This document shows, piece by piece, positions 29,319-39,261 of a stretch of 64,000 nucleotides of DNA. Positions within the stretch are counted from its first letter, which is position 1; each line of letters opens with the position of its first letter. The DNA is taken from positions 3,368,001 through 3,432,000 of the forward strand of contig NZ_CP028083.1 of the NCBI RefSeq assembly GCF_005491425.1, written 5' to 3'. This stretch comes from Lysinibacillus sp. SGAir0095 (GTDB lineage Bacteria > Bacillota > Bacilli > Bacillales_A > Planococcaceae). The notes under the pieces were generated by a model. It saw only the letters and a program-made list of their open reading frames with translations. It ran no database searches and had not been told where the DNA came from. A program made the position numbers and the translations under genes.

Positions 29319-30140
29319 TTAACCCATATTTTCAAATTCCTTAATTACTCTTTTAAATTCCAATTGGGTATCTAATATTATCCTTTGTAACTCATCAGTT
29401 ATTTTACTAACTCGATCTACTTCTTTTGAAATATTTTCTACATTTGTATTTACATTTCCAATAGCATCATCAACATTTCCTGCTAATCTTCTTACTTCAT
29501 CAGCTACTACTTTAAAACCTTGCCCTTGTTCTCCTACACGCGCTGCTTCGATAGCTGCATTTAACGCCAATACATTTGTTTGCATGGAAATCTTGCGTAT
29601 GGTCTTTGTAATTTCAATTATTAAGCCAGTCTCTTGCTTTAATGATTTAACAGCACGCATTTTATTATTGGAATTTTCAACAACCAAGTCTACTAACTCG
29701 ATTGGCATTTCTCTTAATTGAGAGATGATTTTGACTGTTTTATTTTCTCTTTCTGTTATATCTGTTGCAATTTTAAGGACAGCCTCAACTCTCCCCTCTT
29801 CATTTAATATTGGTATGTAGTTAGCCTCAAGCCAAAGAATATTTCCCGATTTACCAACCCTTTGAATTTTTTCTTGAAACTTTTTTCCACTTTCAAGATT
29901 TCCCCATAATTCTTCATATTCTCTGCTATTTCTAAATTCAACAGTACAAAATTGTTGATGCTTCATATTACTCATTTCACCAACTGTATATCCAAGTGTC
30001 TTTGCAAAATTTTCATTTACCCAGATAACTTCTTTATTTAAATTAAATTCTATCATGGCTAAGTTTGACTCTAGTGCTGCTAAAACAGATGTAACATCTA
30101 ATATTTGTGTGCTCAAATTACTATTTGATTTAATGACCAT
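29319..30140 (-). CDS. Soluble PAS-domain chemoreceptor
   Basis: A 273-residue cytoplasmic receptor without membrane helices. A PAS fold (about residues 20-135: [17 protein letters not shown] to ITERE) is joined to a very short methyl-accepting signalling hairpin with the tip [20 protein letters not shown]. Such receptors sense internal redox, oxygen or small ligands through PAS and signal through CheA and CheW. No cofactor-binding residue can be assigned here. I chose ATG 30140 over an upstream frame to 30260 because the longer N-terminus is not PAS-like and an AGAGAG site precedes 30140. No methylation helices of normal length are present. Confidence 0.85.
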   Translation of the reverse strand: MVIKSNSNLSTQILDVTSVLAALESNLAMIEFNLNKEVIWVNENFAKTLGYTVGEMSNMKHQQFCTVEFRNSREYEELWGNLESGKKFQEKIQRVGKSGNILWLEANYIPILNEEGRVEAVLKIATDITERENKTVKIISQLREMPIELVDLVVENSNNKMRAVKSLKQETGLIIEITKTIRKISMQTNVLALNAAIEAARVGEQGQGFKVVADEVRRLAGNVDDAIGNVNTNVENISKEVDRVSKITDELQRIILDTQLEFKRVIKEFENMG

Positions 30141-30370
30141 ATGAAGAATCTCTCTTTGTTTAGTAAATTTATATTTAATTATAACTTGTAGTAGGTATTT
30201 TCTTCTACAATAGTGCTCTGCTCGATATAAAACAGAAAATAACAGTAGTCCAAAGAGCATATTTTCTATTCTATAAGAAAGAGTTGATTCAAAAATTCAC
30301 AGTGATTCGTAACAATTCTAATAATACTTTTCTTACTATTTCTCATTGAAAAGCAATAACGGAAAAGCTA

Positions 30371-30397
30371 AAAAAAAGCCTCTACAAATTGTAGAGA
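30371..30397 (-). terminator. Terminator downstream of the ger operon
   Basis: CTCTACAA (30380-30387) pairs with TTGTAGAG (30389-30396). On the minus strand the stem ends in GCTTTTTTTT. It lies about 180 bp after gerC. Confidence 0.75.
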
Positions 30398-30572
30398 CAT
30401 TTTCAGACAGTTAGTTTTCTTTGTTCAAATGTAATTGATTATAAGTAATATTTCATGATCTGAGAGTGGGTTAAAAATACTGGTAAAGTATTGATTTTAT
30501 TATGCATGTATAAATGACAGGTAAAGTTAAGCGGACTGCTTTAATTTGTTACCGTTTCTGTGCTCCTAAATA

Positions 30573-31679
30573 TCATTTGTAATTCCCAGATTCGATTATC
30601 TTGATATCGACCTTTACCTCTTTTACCGAATTTATATCAATATTATTAATTGTATCGCTATCCCATTTGTTTAAATGAAATTTGTAGGCATTTTCACTTA
30701 TATTCAAGACATCTGTATTTAGAGCATCCCCTGCTTTAATGGTTGATATTATTTCATTTTCTATCACTTTGTTTAGTTCTTTTTCTGCATCACTATAGTT
30801 CTCCTTCTCAAGATTTTGTAGTAAAGTCGCATCTCCTTTTATTAAAATCTTGTATGAAGGTTCATCACCATTTAAAACGGAAATTTTTGACTTAGCTTTA
30901 TAGATTCTTACCGCAATATTTCTAGTTCCTGCCCGAATAGTTATATTTGAAGCATCTTCAGAGAACCACCTTATCCCACTAATATCCTTTTTACTTAACC
31001 AACCCTTATATTGCTTTTGAGATAGCAAATATTCCCCATTAATATTTGCAATATTTTTGGCCTTATCTTCTTTAAAATGACTACTATCTACGTTTAAAGA
31101 TGGAATCAATATTGTGCCAACAGCTAGATAATAGCGAGAAATAAATTGATTATACCTAAGGTCTGGTAGTGAATAATTTTGTTTGATTAATTCATCTGGT
31201 CGATGAAGAATTGAATATATCTGAGGAAAATTGAAAAAACTCTGTGATTGCAAAATTTCTTCCATATCTCCCTTTGTACCGAATAAATACAAGTTATATC
31301 TTAGAAAAGGGGAGTGCCCTACTACATCTACAACTTCATCCATTTTTTCTTTTATGATGCTTTCACTTAAGATAATTGTCTGGACATGACCCAGATTTAG
31401 AGGCATGGCGCTTATTTCTTCTAATGAAGCAAATGCCATGTGCAAATTTTCACCTTTTGATTTTCCAATTAAAATAGGCAGATCTTCTACTGGTGCGCCT
31501 TCTTGTCTGGCGATGTTCCCGAAATTTAATCCCTGATAATATACTTGGAATTCACCTTCCTTATAATCAAATCCAAGAGCAGTAATATATACTTGTCCCT
31601 CAAGCCTCTTTGCCCCCCAACAACCCGATAAAAGCAACAATAAGCTTGAGAAAATTATGAAAAGTACAATGTTCCTCAT
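30573..31679 (-). CDS. gerC: Ger(x)C-family germinant receptor lipoprotein
   Basis: C subunit of a nutrient germinant receptor in the spore inner membrane. The signal peptide ends in the lipobox LLSGC, so the mature protein starts with a lipid-modified cysteine (residue 19), followed by WGAKRLEGQVYITALGFDY, a Ger(x)C hallmark. At 368 residues it is normal length. It starts 5 nt after the end of the A-subunit gene and is the last gene of the operon. Confidence 0.92.
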   Translation of the reverse strand: MRNIVLFIIFSSLLLLLSGCWGAKRLEGQVYITALGFDYKEGEFQVYYQGLNFGNIARQEGAPVEDLPILIGKSKGENLHMAFASLEEISAMPLNLGHVQTIILSESIIKEKMDEVVDVVGHSPFLRYNLYLFGTKGDMEEILQSQSFFNFPQIYSILHRPDELIKQNYSLPDLRYNQFISRYYLAVGTILIPSLNVDSSHFKEDKAKNIANINGEYLLSQKQYKGWLSKKDISGIRWFSEDASNITIRAGTRNIAVRIYKAKSKISVLNGDEPSYKILIKGDATLLQNLEKENYSDAEKELNKVIENEIISTIKAGDALNTDVLNISENAYKFHLNKWDSDTINNIDINSVKEVKVDIKIIESGNYK

Positions 31680-31684
31680 TCAAA

Positions 31685-33124
31685 TTACTCCTTTTGCCTA
31701 GTTTTATCTTTCGGATGATAGGCAGGGTTCCTTTTTTTCAATAAGGTAGATGGGAACTTCAACATTACTTTTGCTATATTCACGAGTTTTGGATTGGTGA
31801 AAAAAGAAACATAGGACTGTCCAAAACTTTCGAGAGCAAATAAAAAAGTAATAATGAGAAAAAAAGAAAGGAAAAAACCATATAACCCCATACTGGAACA
31901 AAAAATCAGGACAAAATAACGAAGAAGAAGAACATTCCCTCCAATGTTTTGGTTAATTAACGTATAACCAGAAATCACCGTAATCGAGATAACAACAAGC
32001 ATGGCTGGGGAAGTTAAACCAGCTCGAATAGCAGCATCACCGATTATTAATCCGCCCAATACAGCGACAGTTTGTCCAACTGCTTTAGGTAGCCGTAAAC
32101 CTGCTTCTTTAAACAGTTCGAATAAAGTTATCATAATAAAAGCTTCTGCTGCACCGCTTAGAGGAAGTCCTACTCTTGTCATGGAAATGGTGGCGAGCCA
32201 TGTATATGGTATTTGTTCGGTTTGGTAAGTAATTAAAGCAACGAAAAAACCCGGTAAAAAGATAGTTGTCACCAATGCGATCAACCTTAATAACCTAACA
32301 AAGCTGATATAAAAAAAACTATTGTTTGTATCTTCTGGAGATAGCATTAACTGAACCATGCTTGTAGGACCAATCAAACAGCTGGGATTTCCATCAACAA
32401 GTATAGCAAAACGACCTTGATTTAAGGAATCTACAACATAGTCAGGCCTTCCTATATAATCCATTAATGGGAAAATTGAGTATTTTTGATCATAAAGCAT
32501 TTCTTCTAACTGATAGCTACTATTTAAAACATCTATGTTTATAGATTCTAATCGGTTTTGTACTTCATCTAAAATAGTTGGATTTAGTATATCCTCCATA
32601 TAAAGTAGTATTATTTTTGTTTTACTTCTTTCTCCTATTGTAAACTCCTTACTTTTTAATGAAGATGTTTTCAATCTCTGTCGTATTAATGCCATATTAT
32701 CCGAGATATTTTCCACAAATCCATCTCTTGGTCCTCTAACGGAAGTTTCTAAATTCGATTCCTCTGGACTTCTCTTAGGAGCATTGGTAACTGGAATGGA
32801 ATAAACAGCAGTGGATTGCTCGTCAATAATGATTAAATCTCCAGAAAAAAGTCTTTTTTCGATTTCATTTTTTAAATTTTCTTCTTTGGAGAGTTCAGAA
32901 ACTCCCAAAAGTCCGCTTAAACTCTCGCTTTTAAAAGTTTGTTCCATTGCTATCTCTTCTGTAATTTTAGGGAGTATCGTCTCATTTATCGCATTGGTAT
33001 CAACTAAATTTGAACAATACAAGAATGTAAGTTTATGAGTAGCATACTTTCCTTTCTGCGATTTCGTAATTTGGACAATGTCGGATACGTTATGAAACCA
33101 TGAGGATAAGTCCAATTGATTCAT
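31685..33124 (-). CDS. gerA: GerA-family spore germination protein (A subunit)
   Basis: A subunit of a Ger germinant receptor, 479 residues. The N-terminal soluble domain is followed by the conserved region ending LVDGNPSCLIGPTSMVQLM and a C-terminal bundle of about five membrane helices (from about residue 280). The start codon overlaps the stop of the B-subunit gene in an ATGA, showing tight coupling. The germinant recognised cannot be read from the sequence. Confidence 0.93.
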   Translation of the reverse strand: MNQLDLSSWFHNVSDIVQITKSQKGKYATHKLTFLYCSNLVDTNAINETILPKITEEIAMEQTFKSESLSGLLGVSELSKEENLKNEIEKRLFSGDLIIIDEQSTAVYSIPVTNAPKRSPEESNLETSVRGPRDGFVENISDNMALIRQRLKTSSLKSKEFTIGERSKTKIILLYMEDILNPTILDEVQNRLESINIDVLNSSYQLEEMLYDQKYSIFPLMDYIGRPDYVVDSLNQGRFAILVDGNPSCLIGPTSMVQLMLSPEDTNNSFFYISFVRLLRLIALVTTIFLPGFFVALITYQTEQIPYTWLATISMTRVGLPLSGAAEAFIMITLFELFKEAGLRLPKAVGQTVAVLGGLIIGDAAIRAGLTSPAMLVVISITVISGYTLINQNIGGNVLLLRYFVLIFCSSMGLYGFFLSFFLIITFLFALESFGQSYVSFFTNPKLVNIAKVMLKFPSTLLKKRNPAYHPKDKTRQKE

Positions 33125-34185
33125 GAAATATCACCTTTCTTCTTACTAAGGAGGAATAGCAGAAAAAAAGTAAAAATAAAAAAGATTAGGCTCACTGGAA
33201 AAAAGATGTTATATATAAATGAAAAAAAAGACTCAAAATTCCAAGGAAGGATAACACCGATAGTTAATAATATATAAATTAAACTTAGAATCCAGATATT
33301 TTTTTTATGACTAAAAAGCTGAGATACTATAAACATACTGATACTTACTCGTATAAAGGCTCCAGAAAACCACTGAAATATAGATAAGAAATCAAGTCGA
33401 GTGATATTGTTACCCAAAGTTAAAACTTTCCACTGTTCATATGCGGGAACTTTCATCTTTGAAGCTTCTTCCGCACCAAACATCGCAATGGCTGCAACCA
33501 GGGGTCCAAGGGATAACCAGAAAATAAGTACCGTTACTGGCAAAAATGTTTTTATTCTAATACGATTCTTAAGAAATGGTGTAAAAAAAAGTAAGTAGAT
33601 TATTTCAAAGAAACTAGCACAAGAATACATAATTCCGATAAATAACTCCTTATACCCGTTCTCAAAAATAGGCAGTAGCATACTATAATCTTTAACTTTC
33701 ATATTCCCCATTCCTACAACTATCCCAAAGACAATAACCAGTGGTAATAGAAATATCGAAATAGCAGAAATCGTTTTAATTCCTTTAAGTGATGCATAAT
33801 AACAAAGTGCTATAAATGGTACAAGCATCATTATATCTGGTACTTGAAAAGTATAATTTGTTTTTGCCCAATATCCAGTATATTTGCATGTAATATAGGC
33901 AGTGAAAATAAAATACAGACTCAATAAGATCTTTATAAAATTAGAGATAAATGGGTGCAAGGAATTGATTAAGGTAAAGATATTTTTATTCTCCAGCTTT
34001 TTATTCAAACGAAAAATCATGATTGCCCATATCATCAATGGAACAAAGCTGCATATTACTGAAACCCATGAGTCCCTTTTAGATGAAGTTAATATAATTG
34101 GATGGAACAATACATGGACCATAAAGCCGGTAGACAAGATGAGTAAAAAATATAGATGTGTCGGATAAATTACCTTTGAGAGCAT
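33121..34185 (-). CDS. gerB: GerAB-family spore germination permease (B subunit)
   Basis: B subunit of the germinant receptor, 354 residues with about ten transmembrane helices of the amino-acid/polyamine permease fold. In known receptors the B subunit binds the nutrient. AAAGGAG precedes ATG 34185. It is the first gene, giving the order B-A-C in place of the common A-B-C. The operon should be expressed in the forespore. I could not assign a convincing sigma-G promoter in the roughly 130 bp between this start and the ISL3 element. Confidence 0.92.
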   Translation of the reverse strand: MLSKVIYPTHLYFLLILSTGFMVHVLFHPIILTSSKRDSWVSVICSFVPLMIWAIMIFRLNKKLENKNIFTLINSLHPFISNFIKILLSLYFIFTAYITCKYTGYWAKTNYTFQVPDIMMLVPFIALCYYASLKGIKTISAISIFLLPLVIVFGIVVGMGNMKVKDYSMLLPIFENGYKELFIGIMYSCASFFEIIYLLFFTPFLKNRIRIKTFLPVTVLIFWLSLGPLVAAIAMFGAEEASKMKVPAYEQWKVLTLGNNITRLDFLSIFQWFSGAFIRVSISMFIVSQLFSHKKNIWILSLIYILLTIGVILPWNFESFFSFIYNIFFPVSLIFFIFTFFLLFLLSKKKGDIS

Positions 34186-34318
34186 TGTAATCTCCTTTTA
34201 GTCTTTCAAAAATTTATGTACCTTCTACAAAGATAGTCTTTCCATTTAATTTAAAATAATCCTACCTTTTTAGAAAAAATAAGGATAAGTAACTAAGTAA
34301 GAACATGCTCACAAAATT

Positions 34319-34341
34319 GGTTCTATGTCAAATGTTGGGGT
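34319..34341 (+). repeat. ISL3 element left inverted repeat
   Basis: 23-bp terminal repeat, partner of 35670-35692. It is preceded by the target duplication ACAAAATT. Confidence 0.92.
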
Positions 34342-34365
34342 GATGTGTTTTTGCACGTCACCCTA

Positions 34366-35574
34366 TTAACCTAAATGAACACCGAATTCTTTATATAAAT
34401 CATTCAATAAAATCTTTGCTTTAAAATGCTTAAAGCTCCTAAAACCATAAGCATTACGTTTCATTACCTTCGATTTATTATTAATTCCTTCTAAAAAACC
34501 ATTTGAATAGCCAAAACTAAAACTATTTAAGATCTCTACTTGCCAATTCTTAAAGGTTTGAATGGCTTTTATAAATGCTGGGATATTTGCTTCTTCTACC
34601 TTACGGTAATAAGCTTCTAATCTATTCTTCACTTCTGCAATATCATTCGTCGTTTTTGCCCAATCAAACCATTTACAATAGGCTTCTTTTAGTTCATATG
34701 CTTGCTTTAATTCCTTTGACATTCCCGTGTAGCGATTTAAATACCATCGATTCTTTTCCGTTAACTTATCAAAGCGTTTATATAAGACATGACGCATTTT
34801 TTTGCACTTTTTTCGATCGTATGGATGCCAATCCTTCTGCACTTTACGACGCACCTCGTCTAGAGCCCAATAAATATAACGACAATAATGGAATCGATCG
34901 GCAATAATGATAGGACGATTTAAGGCTTTTTTAACAGCTGCTTTAAAGCTTGGATTCATATCCATTACGACGACTTCTACATCTGATCCATATGTCATTA
35001 GATAATCCTTAATCGTTTCTTTTCTACGATTCGGTAAAATATCAATTGGTTCGTGCGTTTCAGCGTTGGCAATGATTAGTTGATAGGTCCCCGCATCTGT
35101 ATCTCCTTTATATTCATCAATCGCAATACATTTTGGTAAATGGACCCCTTCATTTAGCTGCTCTTTTACCACCTTTTTAAAGCGACGAATTACCGTCGAA
35201 CTGGATGTTCCAAGGACTTCTGCTGCTTCTTTAAATGTCTTTGCCTTTACTGAACGGATTCCAACAACTTGATTCCATTCTTTTGAGTAACGTTGATACT
35301 TATCCACGAAAGGAGATTTTTCCGAGAAGCGTTTTCCGCACTCACATACATAACGTCGACGTTTATAGAAAAGGATGGTTAATCGTTCAAACCATTTTAA
35401 ATGTTTAATTTTTTGAATTCGATAATCATGTATTTTAGAGGTCATTTTATTACAGTCTGGACACTGATGTTCTTTCTTCGGAATTGAAACGTAAAGAGCG
35501 ATACGCTCCCCGATCTCTTCAATCTTATGAACAGTTACACCTTTTAATCCTGGGATATTTCTGTTAAAATTCAT
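34366..35574 (-). CDS. ISL3-family transposase
   Basis: A 402-residue DDE transposase. The N-terminal zinc finger has CPDCNK and CECGKRF pairs, a helix-turn-helix follows (KTFKEAAEVLGTSSSTVIRRF), and then the ISL3 catalytic domain: IAIDEYKG, VVVMDMNPSFKAAV and IIADRFHYCRYI. The frame is complete. ATG 35574 is preceded by AAAGGTGA at suitable spacing, so I prefer it to ATG 35595. It would cut and paste the element that contains it. Confidence 0.95.
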   Translation of the reverse strand: MNFNRNIPGLKGVTVHKIEEIGERIALYVSIPKKEHQCPDCNKMTSKIHDYRIQKIKHLKWFERLTILFYKRRRYVCECGKRFSEKSPFVDKYQRYSKEWNQVVGIRSVKAKTFKEAAEVLGTSSSTVIRRFKKVVKEQLNEGVHLPKCIAIDEYKGDTDAGTYQLIIANAETHEPIDILPNRRKETIKDYLMTYGSDVEVVVMDMNPSFKAAVKKALNRPIIIADRFHYCRYIYWALDEVRRKVQKDWHPYDRKKCKKMRHVLYKRFDKLTEKNRWYLNRYTGMSKELKQAYELKEAYCKWFDWAKTTNDIAEVKNRLEAYYRKVEEANIPAFIKAIQTFKNWQVEILNSFSFGYSNGFLEGINNKSKVMKRNAYGFRSFKHFKAKILLNDLYKEFGVHLG

Positions 35575-35669
35575 AATGCACGTATCACCTTTCATTGCTT
35601 GTTTCTCGACAATTCAAGTATATCGAAATCGGTGATTACGTGCTTTTTTTTATTTCAAATTGTAGTAAA

Positions 35670-35692
35670 ACCCCAACAAATATTATAGAACC
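35670..35692 (-). repeat. ISL3 element right inverted repeat
   Basis: 23-bp terminal repeat, followed by the second copy of ACAAAATT at 35693-35700. Confidence 0.92.
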
Positions 35693-35748
35693 ACAAAATT
35701 GTTCATTTATCCCAACTTCAACTAATTTTGTCATGTACAAAAACCAAT

Positions 35749-35787
35749 AAAAAAACGTCTATCTACATTACTGTAAATAGACGTTTA
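35749..35787 (-). terminator. Original tRNA-Leu terminator, now separated from its gene
   Basis: AAACGTCTAT (35753-35762) pairs with ATAGACGTTT (35777-35786). On the minus strand the stem is followed by TTTTTTATTGG. It lies right behind the orphan tRNA 3' end at 35803-35824, where the terminator of an uninterrupted tRNA-Leu gene would be. Confidence 0.85.
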
Positions 35788-35802
35788 ATAAATTGATTTA
35801 AT

Positions 35803-35824
35803 AGATACCGGTGGTCGGGGTCGA
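35803..35824 (-). repeat. Left island attachment site (tRNA-Leu 3' end copy)
   Basis: A 22-bp sequence identical to 63913-63934. It covers the acceptor and T-arm end of tRNA-Leu. Homology stops sharply at 35825, where island DNA starts. Confidence 0.92.
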
Positions 35825-35868
35825 TTTAGCCTTCAAAGTATTGTTCTGATAAGGTTTTGGAATAGCTA

Positions 35869-35904
35869 TGTGTAAAATTTGTGTAAAATGATTTTGGGTG
35901 TAAA
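35869..35904 (+). promoter_or_regulatory. Left arm-type integrase binding repeats (candidate)
   Basis: TGTGTAAAA at 35869-35877 and 35880-35888, with a weaker GTGTAAAT-like copy near 35897-35904, all in direct orientation. The same 9-mer occurs four times beside the right attachment site. The rest of 35825-36259 holds no gene. Confidence 0.65.
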
Positions 35905-36259
35905 TAATCTCAAAACAATCAACTTTTCCAATTGCCCTTATTAAATAATATAAATAAATATTACATCATGCCGCCCGTAAGGTGAAAGTGTGTAATATCT
36001 TTCACTATATGATCCAAAAGTGCGATATATCAACATTTCAGAAAATAAGAATTGTAACATCTTTAACGGATTTTTATATTTTTTATTTGATTGCGTTAGC
36101 AATATGTTATCATTTTAACGACTTAATGTTTTAATTCCAATAACAACACTGATAATACCCAATCATGTAACCTTAGAAATAGATAGTCTCTAGCTGGCAT
36201 TTAACCCTTCCTCTAATTGTATTCTCCTTTTTTCATAATTATATTAATTCAGATTGAAT

Positions 36260-38131
36260 CTACATCCACAATTTACAAAGATCAATATTGTCACTATTTG
36301 GTCTTTTTTCCTTTCCATAAACTTGTTCTACTTGTGTAAATACTGGCATTGACAGTGCTGTACCTGATACTATACAAGTTCCACTCGCTAAAGTTGGAAT
36401 TGCGGCTTTAGAAACTCTGTCTAAAGTTGGAATCGTATTATCAATCATTTCTAGATCTTTATTATTAACTAGCCGATGAATAAAATAGTTGTGAACTTGA
36501 GATATAATTGTCGGTGAAATATCAAAGGGACGCTGACTACAGATAGTTAGGAAAAATCCAAATTTCCTTCCCTCTTTTATCATTTCTTCAAATAATTCTA
36601 AACGATAACTATGCCATCCTTTTCCTTCATTCATTAATTGATTGGATAAAATATTATGGGCTTCATCTATAATTAGGTGAATTGTCTTTTCAATGTTATC
36701 TTGTTTGGTTTCTTTTTTATGAGTATCAAAGAGCATTTTAGCTATTAAAGAAGGTATAACCTTTTTTATATCAGAACTACATTCCCTGAAAGAATAGATT
36801 GTCATTATAGGCATTTCTTCTATAGATTCTTGATCTGTTAATTCTATTATTTGTTCAAGTTCCTTTACTTTAGATTCAATTCTATGTATTAGAGGGTTTA
36901 TATGATCAAATTGTGCGTATCGATTTAACATATCACTTACTAATTGCAATTTAGCATTTAATATAAAATTATCACACCAACCAATACCAGTATCTATTCT
37001 GGAACACCATTCAACCAGATAACCAAACCCAGTCTGAAAACTATAAGTATGTTTTATATCCTCAACAGTATTAAAGTAACCTACACCACTAATGAAATAG
37101 TAATTATTCTGCGTATGCCATTGGATTGCATTAATTAACTCAAGAAAACTACTATGCCCCTCATCCTGAATATCCTCTGATAAATAGTCAATTATCTCCT
37201 TAATATATTGAAATACGTCTTTTGATGAGTGTACTAAAGATTTTGCGAATAAGTTAGGTAAATAGTTTTTAAATCCCCAGCCATTTTCCTCTGCATTCTC
37301 CATACGTTTTAGTAGTCTTTTAATAAAGGGCTTTTGGGTTTGTTCTTTTGCACTGAACAAAACAGATAATACCTCCGGTGTATAAAAATATTCAGAAGTA
37401 ATTTTCAATCTGCCTTCACCATGTTCTTCATTTGTACTTAGATTGACGATACTTACTTCATTTTGCTCTAAACCAAACACACCTTTATGAGCATATTCTC
37501 CGTTAAAATCAATAAGGTGAAATGAACTAGCCCTTTTTATATAGGAAACACCAACCGTTTTAAATAACTCAAAGTATAATTTAGTTAACGTGTTAGACTT
37601 TCCGCTTCCTGTGTTCCCAAAAATACCCATATGGGAAGCAAAAAAAGAATTCACAGGGAAATCAACTGAGATATCTTCATGAATGGACTTACCTATGGAA
37701 AAGGTGTTCTCATTGTTATTATTACCACTTGTTCTATTTCCTGCATAGATATCTAAAATTTCTTCTCTCCTTGGTATGTAGACAAGATTTCCAATCATAG
37801 GTAAATGTTTTACTCCGTTATTAAAGAATTTTTTATCGAGATACCCTAGAATTTGAACTTCAAGTAATTTAGAAATTGTACCCTTGTTATATCGATAATC
37901 TTTTTCTTGACTTTTTTTATTATTTATTAAGTCTTCAATATATTCAGCATCAATTTTACCAACTAACTTTAATAAACCTTTTTTAATTATAATAAAACTA
38001 TTTACTGAAATATTATTAATTACCTCGCCCTCATAGATAAAAGATGAGTGATTCAATTCTTTATACACTTGAACTTTTACCCTTGTTCCTCTTACTTCTA
38101 TAACACTCCCTACCTCAAGTGAAATTGTCAT
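36260..38131 (-). CDS. HerA-like ATPase of a SIR2-HerA defence system
   Basis: A 623-residue hexameric-translocase-type ATPase. An N-terminal HAS-barrel-like beta domain is followed by Walker A GNTGSGKSN near residue 172, Walker B IHLIIDE near 484-490, and the sensor/arginine segment TICSQRPFDIS. It is the second gene of a two-gene operon, and its ATG overlaps the SIR2 stop in an ATGA. In known SIR2-HerA (Nezha) systems HerA assembles with SIR2 and the complex degrades NAD or DNA after phage infection, causing abortive infection. That role is inferred from the pairing. Lower GC than the chromosomal genes fits transfer. Confidence 0.9.
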   Translation of the reverse strand: MTISLEVGSVIEVRGTRVKVQVYKELNHSSFIYEGEVINNISVNSFIIIKKGLLKLVGKIDAEYIEDLINNKKSQEKDYRYNKGTISKLLEVQILGYLDKKFFNNGVKHLPMIGNLVYIPRREEILDIYAGNRTSGNNNNENTFSIGKSIHEDISVDFPVNSFFASHMGIFGNTGSGKSNTLTKLYFELFKTVGVSYIKRASSFHLIDFNGEYAHKGVFGLEQNEVSIVNLSTNEEHGEGRLKITSEYFYTPEVLSVLFSAKEQTQKPFIKRLLKRMENAEENGWGFKNYLPNLFAKSLVHSSKDVFQYIKEIIDYLSEDIQDEGHSSFLELINAIQWHTQNNYYFISGVGYFNTVEDIKHTYSFQTGFGYLVEWCSRIDTGIGWCDNFILNAKLQLVSDMLNRYAQFDHINPLIHRIESKVKELEQIIELTDQESIEEMPIMTIYSFRECSSDIKKVIPSLIAKMLFDTHKKETKQDNIEKTIHLIIDEAHNILSNQLMNEGKGWHSYRLELFEEMIKEGRKFGFFLTICSQRPFDISPTIISQVHNYFIHRLVNNKDLEMIDNTIPTLDRVSKAAIPTLASGTCIVSGTALSMPVFTQVEQVYGKEKRPNSDNIDLCKLWM

Positions 38132-39261
38132 TCTCTTGCCCCCTCAAAAAGTAACTTACTGAAATGATATAAATCAATTGGAGGCATTTCCTCTGTCGGT
38201 TCAATAATAACTACATTGCTTTGATACTGACAATTTAGTAATTGCATTATTTCTTTACGCATGCCGTTTTTATAAACAAATATGTAAATACGTAATTGTG
38301 GATTATGAAACGACCTTTTAACCAAGTTTCTAATATGTTCATCTGCAAATGAAAAACCAAAAACAATTAGTATAGTTTGATCCTTTTCTAATTCATAACT
38401 TAACAAACGTAACATACTGTAATAGTACTCATCTAAAACAGTATTTTTGAATTTATTCTTCTCTGGATTGATAATCATAAGGCTTTTATATTCTTGAAAA
38501 AATAAATCTAAAGAGCTGAAATTAATTTCAGCAATTTCATGAATCTTCATATCAAGTTGTTCATCATATTCCTCTACCCAAAGATAATCTTCAATTAATT
38601 TTTTATCATCTTCTTTTAATTTAATTTCATTCGCTGCATTTCTAATTTTCTTTATTAGTTGTAAATCATTTCTTATTTCAATAGTTTGCTGGTTCTCCAA
38701 AAACGAATTAACCCAATTTACCGAACCATGACATTTAATTAAATTGATTGTTGGCAATTCTTTGTGATAGTTGTCAAATACACCATTACGTGATACAGTC
38801 TTATGGAAATTTTCTGAACTAAGTGTCCTTAATAAATATCCACTTCCTCCATCATTGAGTATTAATGATGAATTACTTCTTTGTTCATGATCGGTAGCTC
38901 TTTCAAAAAACATATCATAATTGGTAGTGAAAATATTAGCTCGTTTTGGAGAAATTCTTGCATTTCGATAGTTCATAATGTTTACTAAGCCTTTTATGAA
39001 CAAGCGATAATTCTTTGTTACATAATACTCACATTTTACAGTTTCATTTATTAAATCGAAATTTTTATTAATTATCTCTGTAAAGTAATGTAGATAGATT
39101 AATTGACGAACGGATGGATTATACTGTCTTTCAGTCAAAACTTTTTCAATATTTCCGAGGGAAGGGAAATAAGGCACGGATGCCCCCGATCCGATTAAAA
39201 AGTTTACGTTTTTTTCTGCAATTTGTGTTTGCAATTCATTAATTATTTTTTCAATTTTCAT
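38128..39261 (-). CDS. SIR2-domain NADase-type defence protein
   Basis: A 377-residue SIR2-family effector. The NAD-binding GSGAS is at residues 24-28, FTTNYD at 111-116, the catalytic histidine in CHGSVNW near 178, and a C-terminal FGFSFADEHI at 301-310. These match defence-associated SIR2 domains, not protein deacetylases, because the four-cysteine zinc module of sirtuins is absent. It is the first gene of the operon with the HerA ATPase. AAAGGTGA precedes the start codon. Expected action is NAD depletion on phage sensing. Confidence 0.9.
   Translation of the reverse strand: MKIEKIINELQTQIAEKNVNFLIGSGASVPYFPSLGNIEKVLTERQYNPSVRQLIYLHYFTEIINKNFDLINETVKCEYYVTKNYRLFIKGLVNIMNYRNARISPKRANIFTTNYDMFFERATDHEQRSNSSLILNDGGSGYLLRTLSSENFHKTVSRNGVFDNYHKELPTINLIKCHGSVNWVNSFLENQQTIEIRNDLQLIKKIRNAANEIKLKEDDKKLIEDYLWVEEYDEQLDMKIHEIAEINFSSLDLFFQEYKSLMIINPEKNKFKNTVLDEYYYSMLRLLSYELEKDQTILIVFGFSFADEHIRNLVKRSFHNPQLRIYIFVYKNGMRKEIMQLLNCQYQSNVVIIEPTEEMPPIDLYHFSKLLFEGARE

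Larger units (their letters stand above)
34319..35692 (-). mobile_element. ISL3-family insertion sequence, 1,374 bp, complete
   Basis: Imperfect 23-bp terminal inverted repeats (34319-34341 and 35670-35692; 18 of 23 match) both begin GGTTCTAT and end GTTGGGGT inward. The element is flanked by a perfect 8-bp target duplication ACAAAATT (34311-34318 and 35693-35700). It carries one intact transposase. Perfect duplication suggests recent insertion. It lies directly upstream of the ger operon. Confidence 0.95.
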
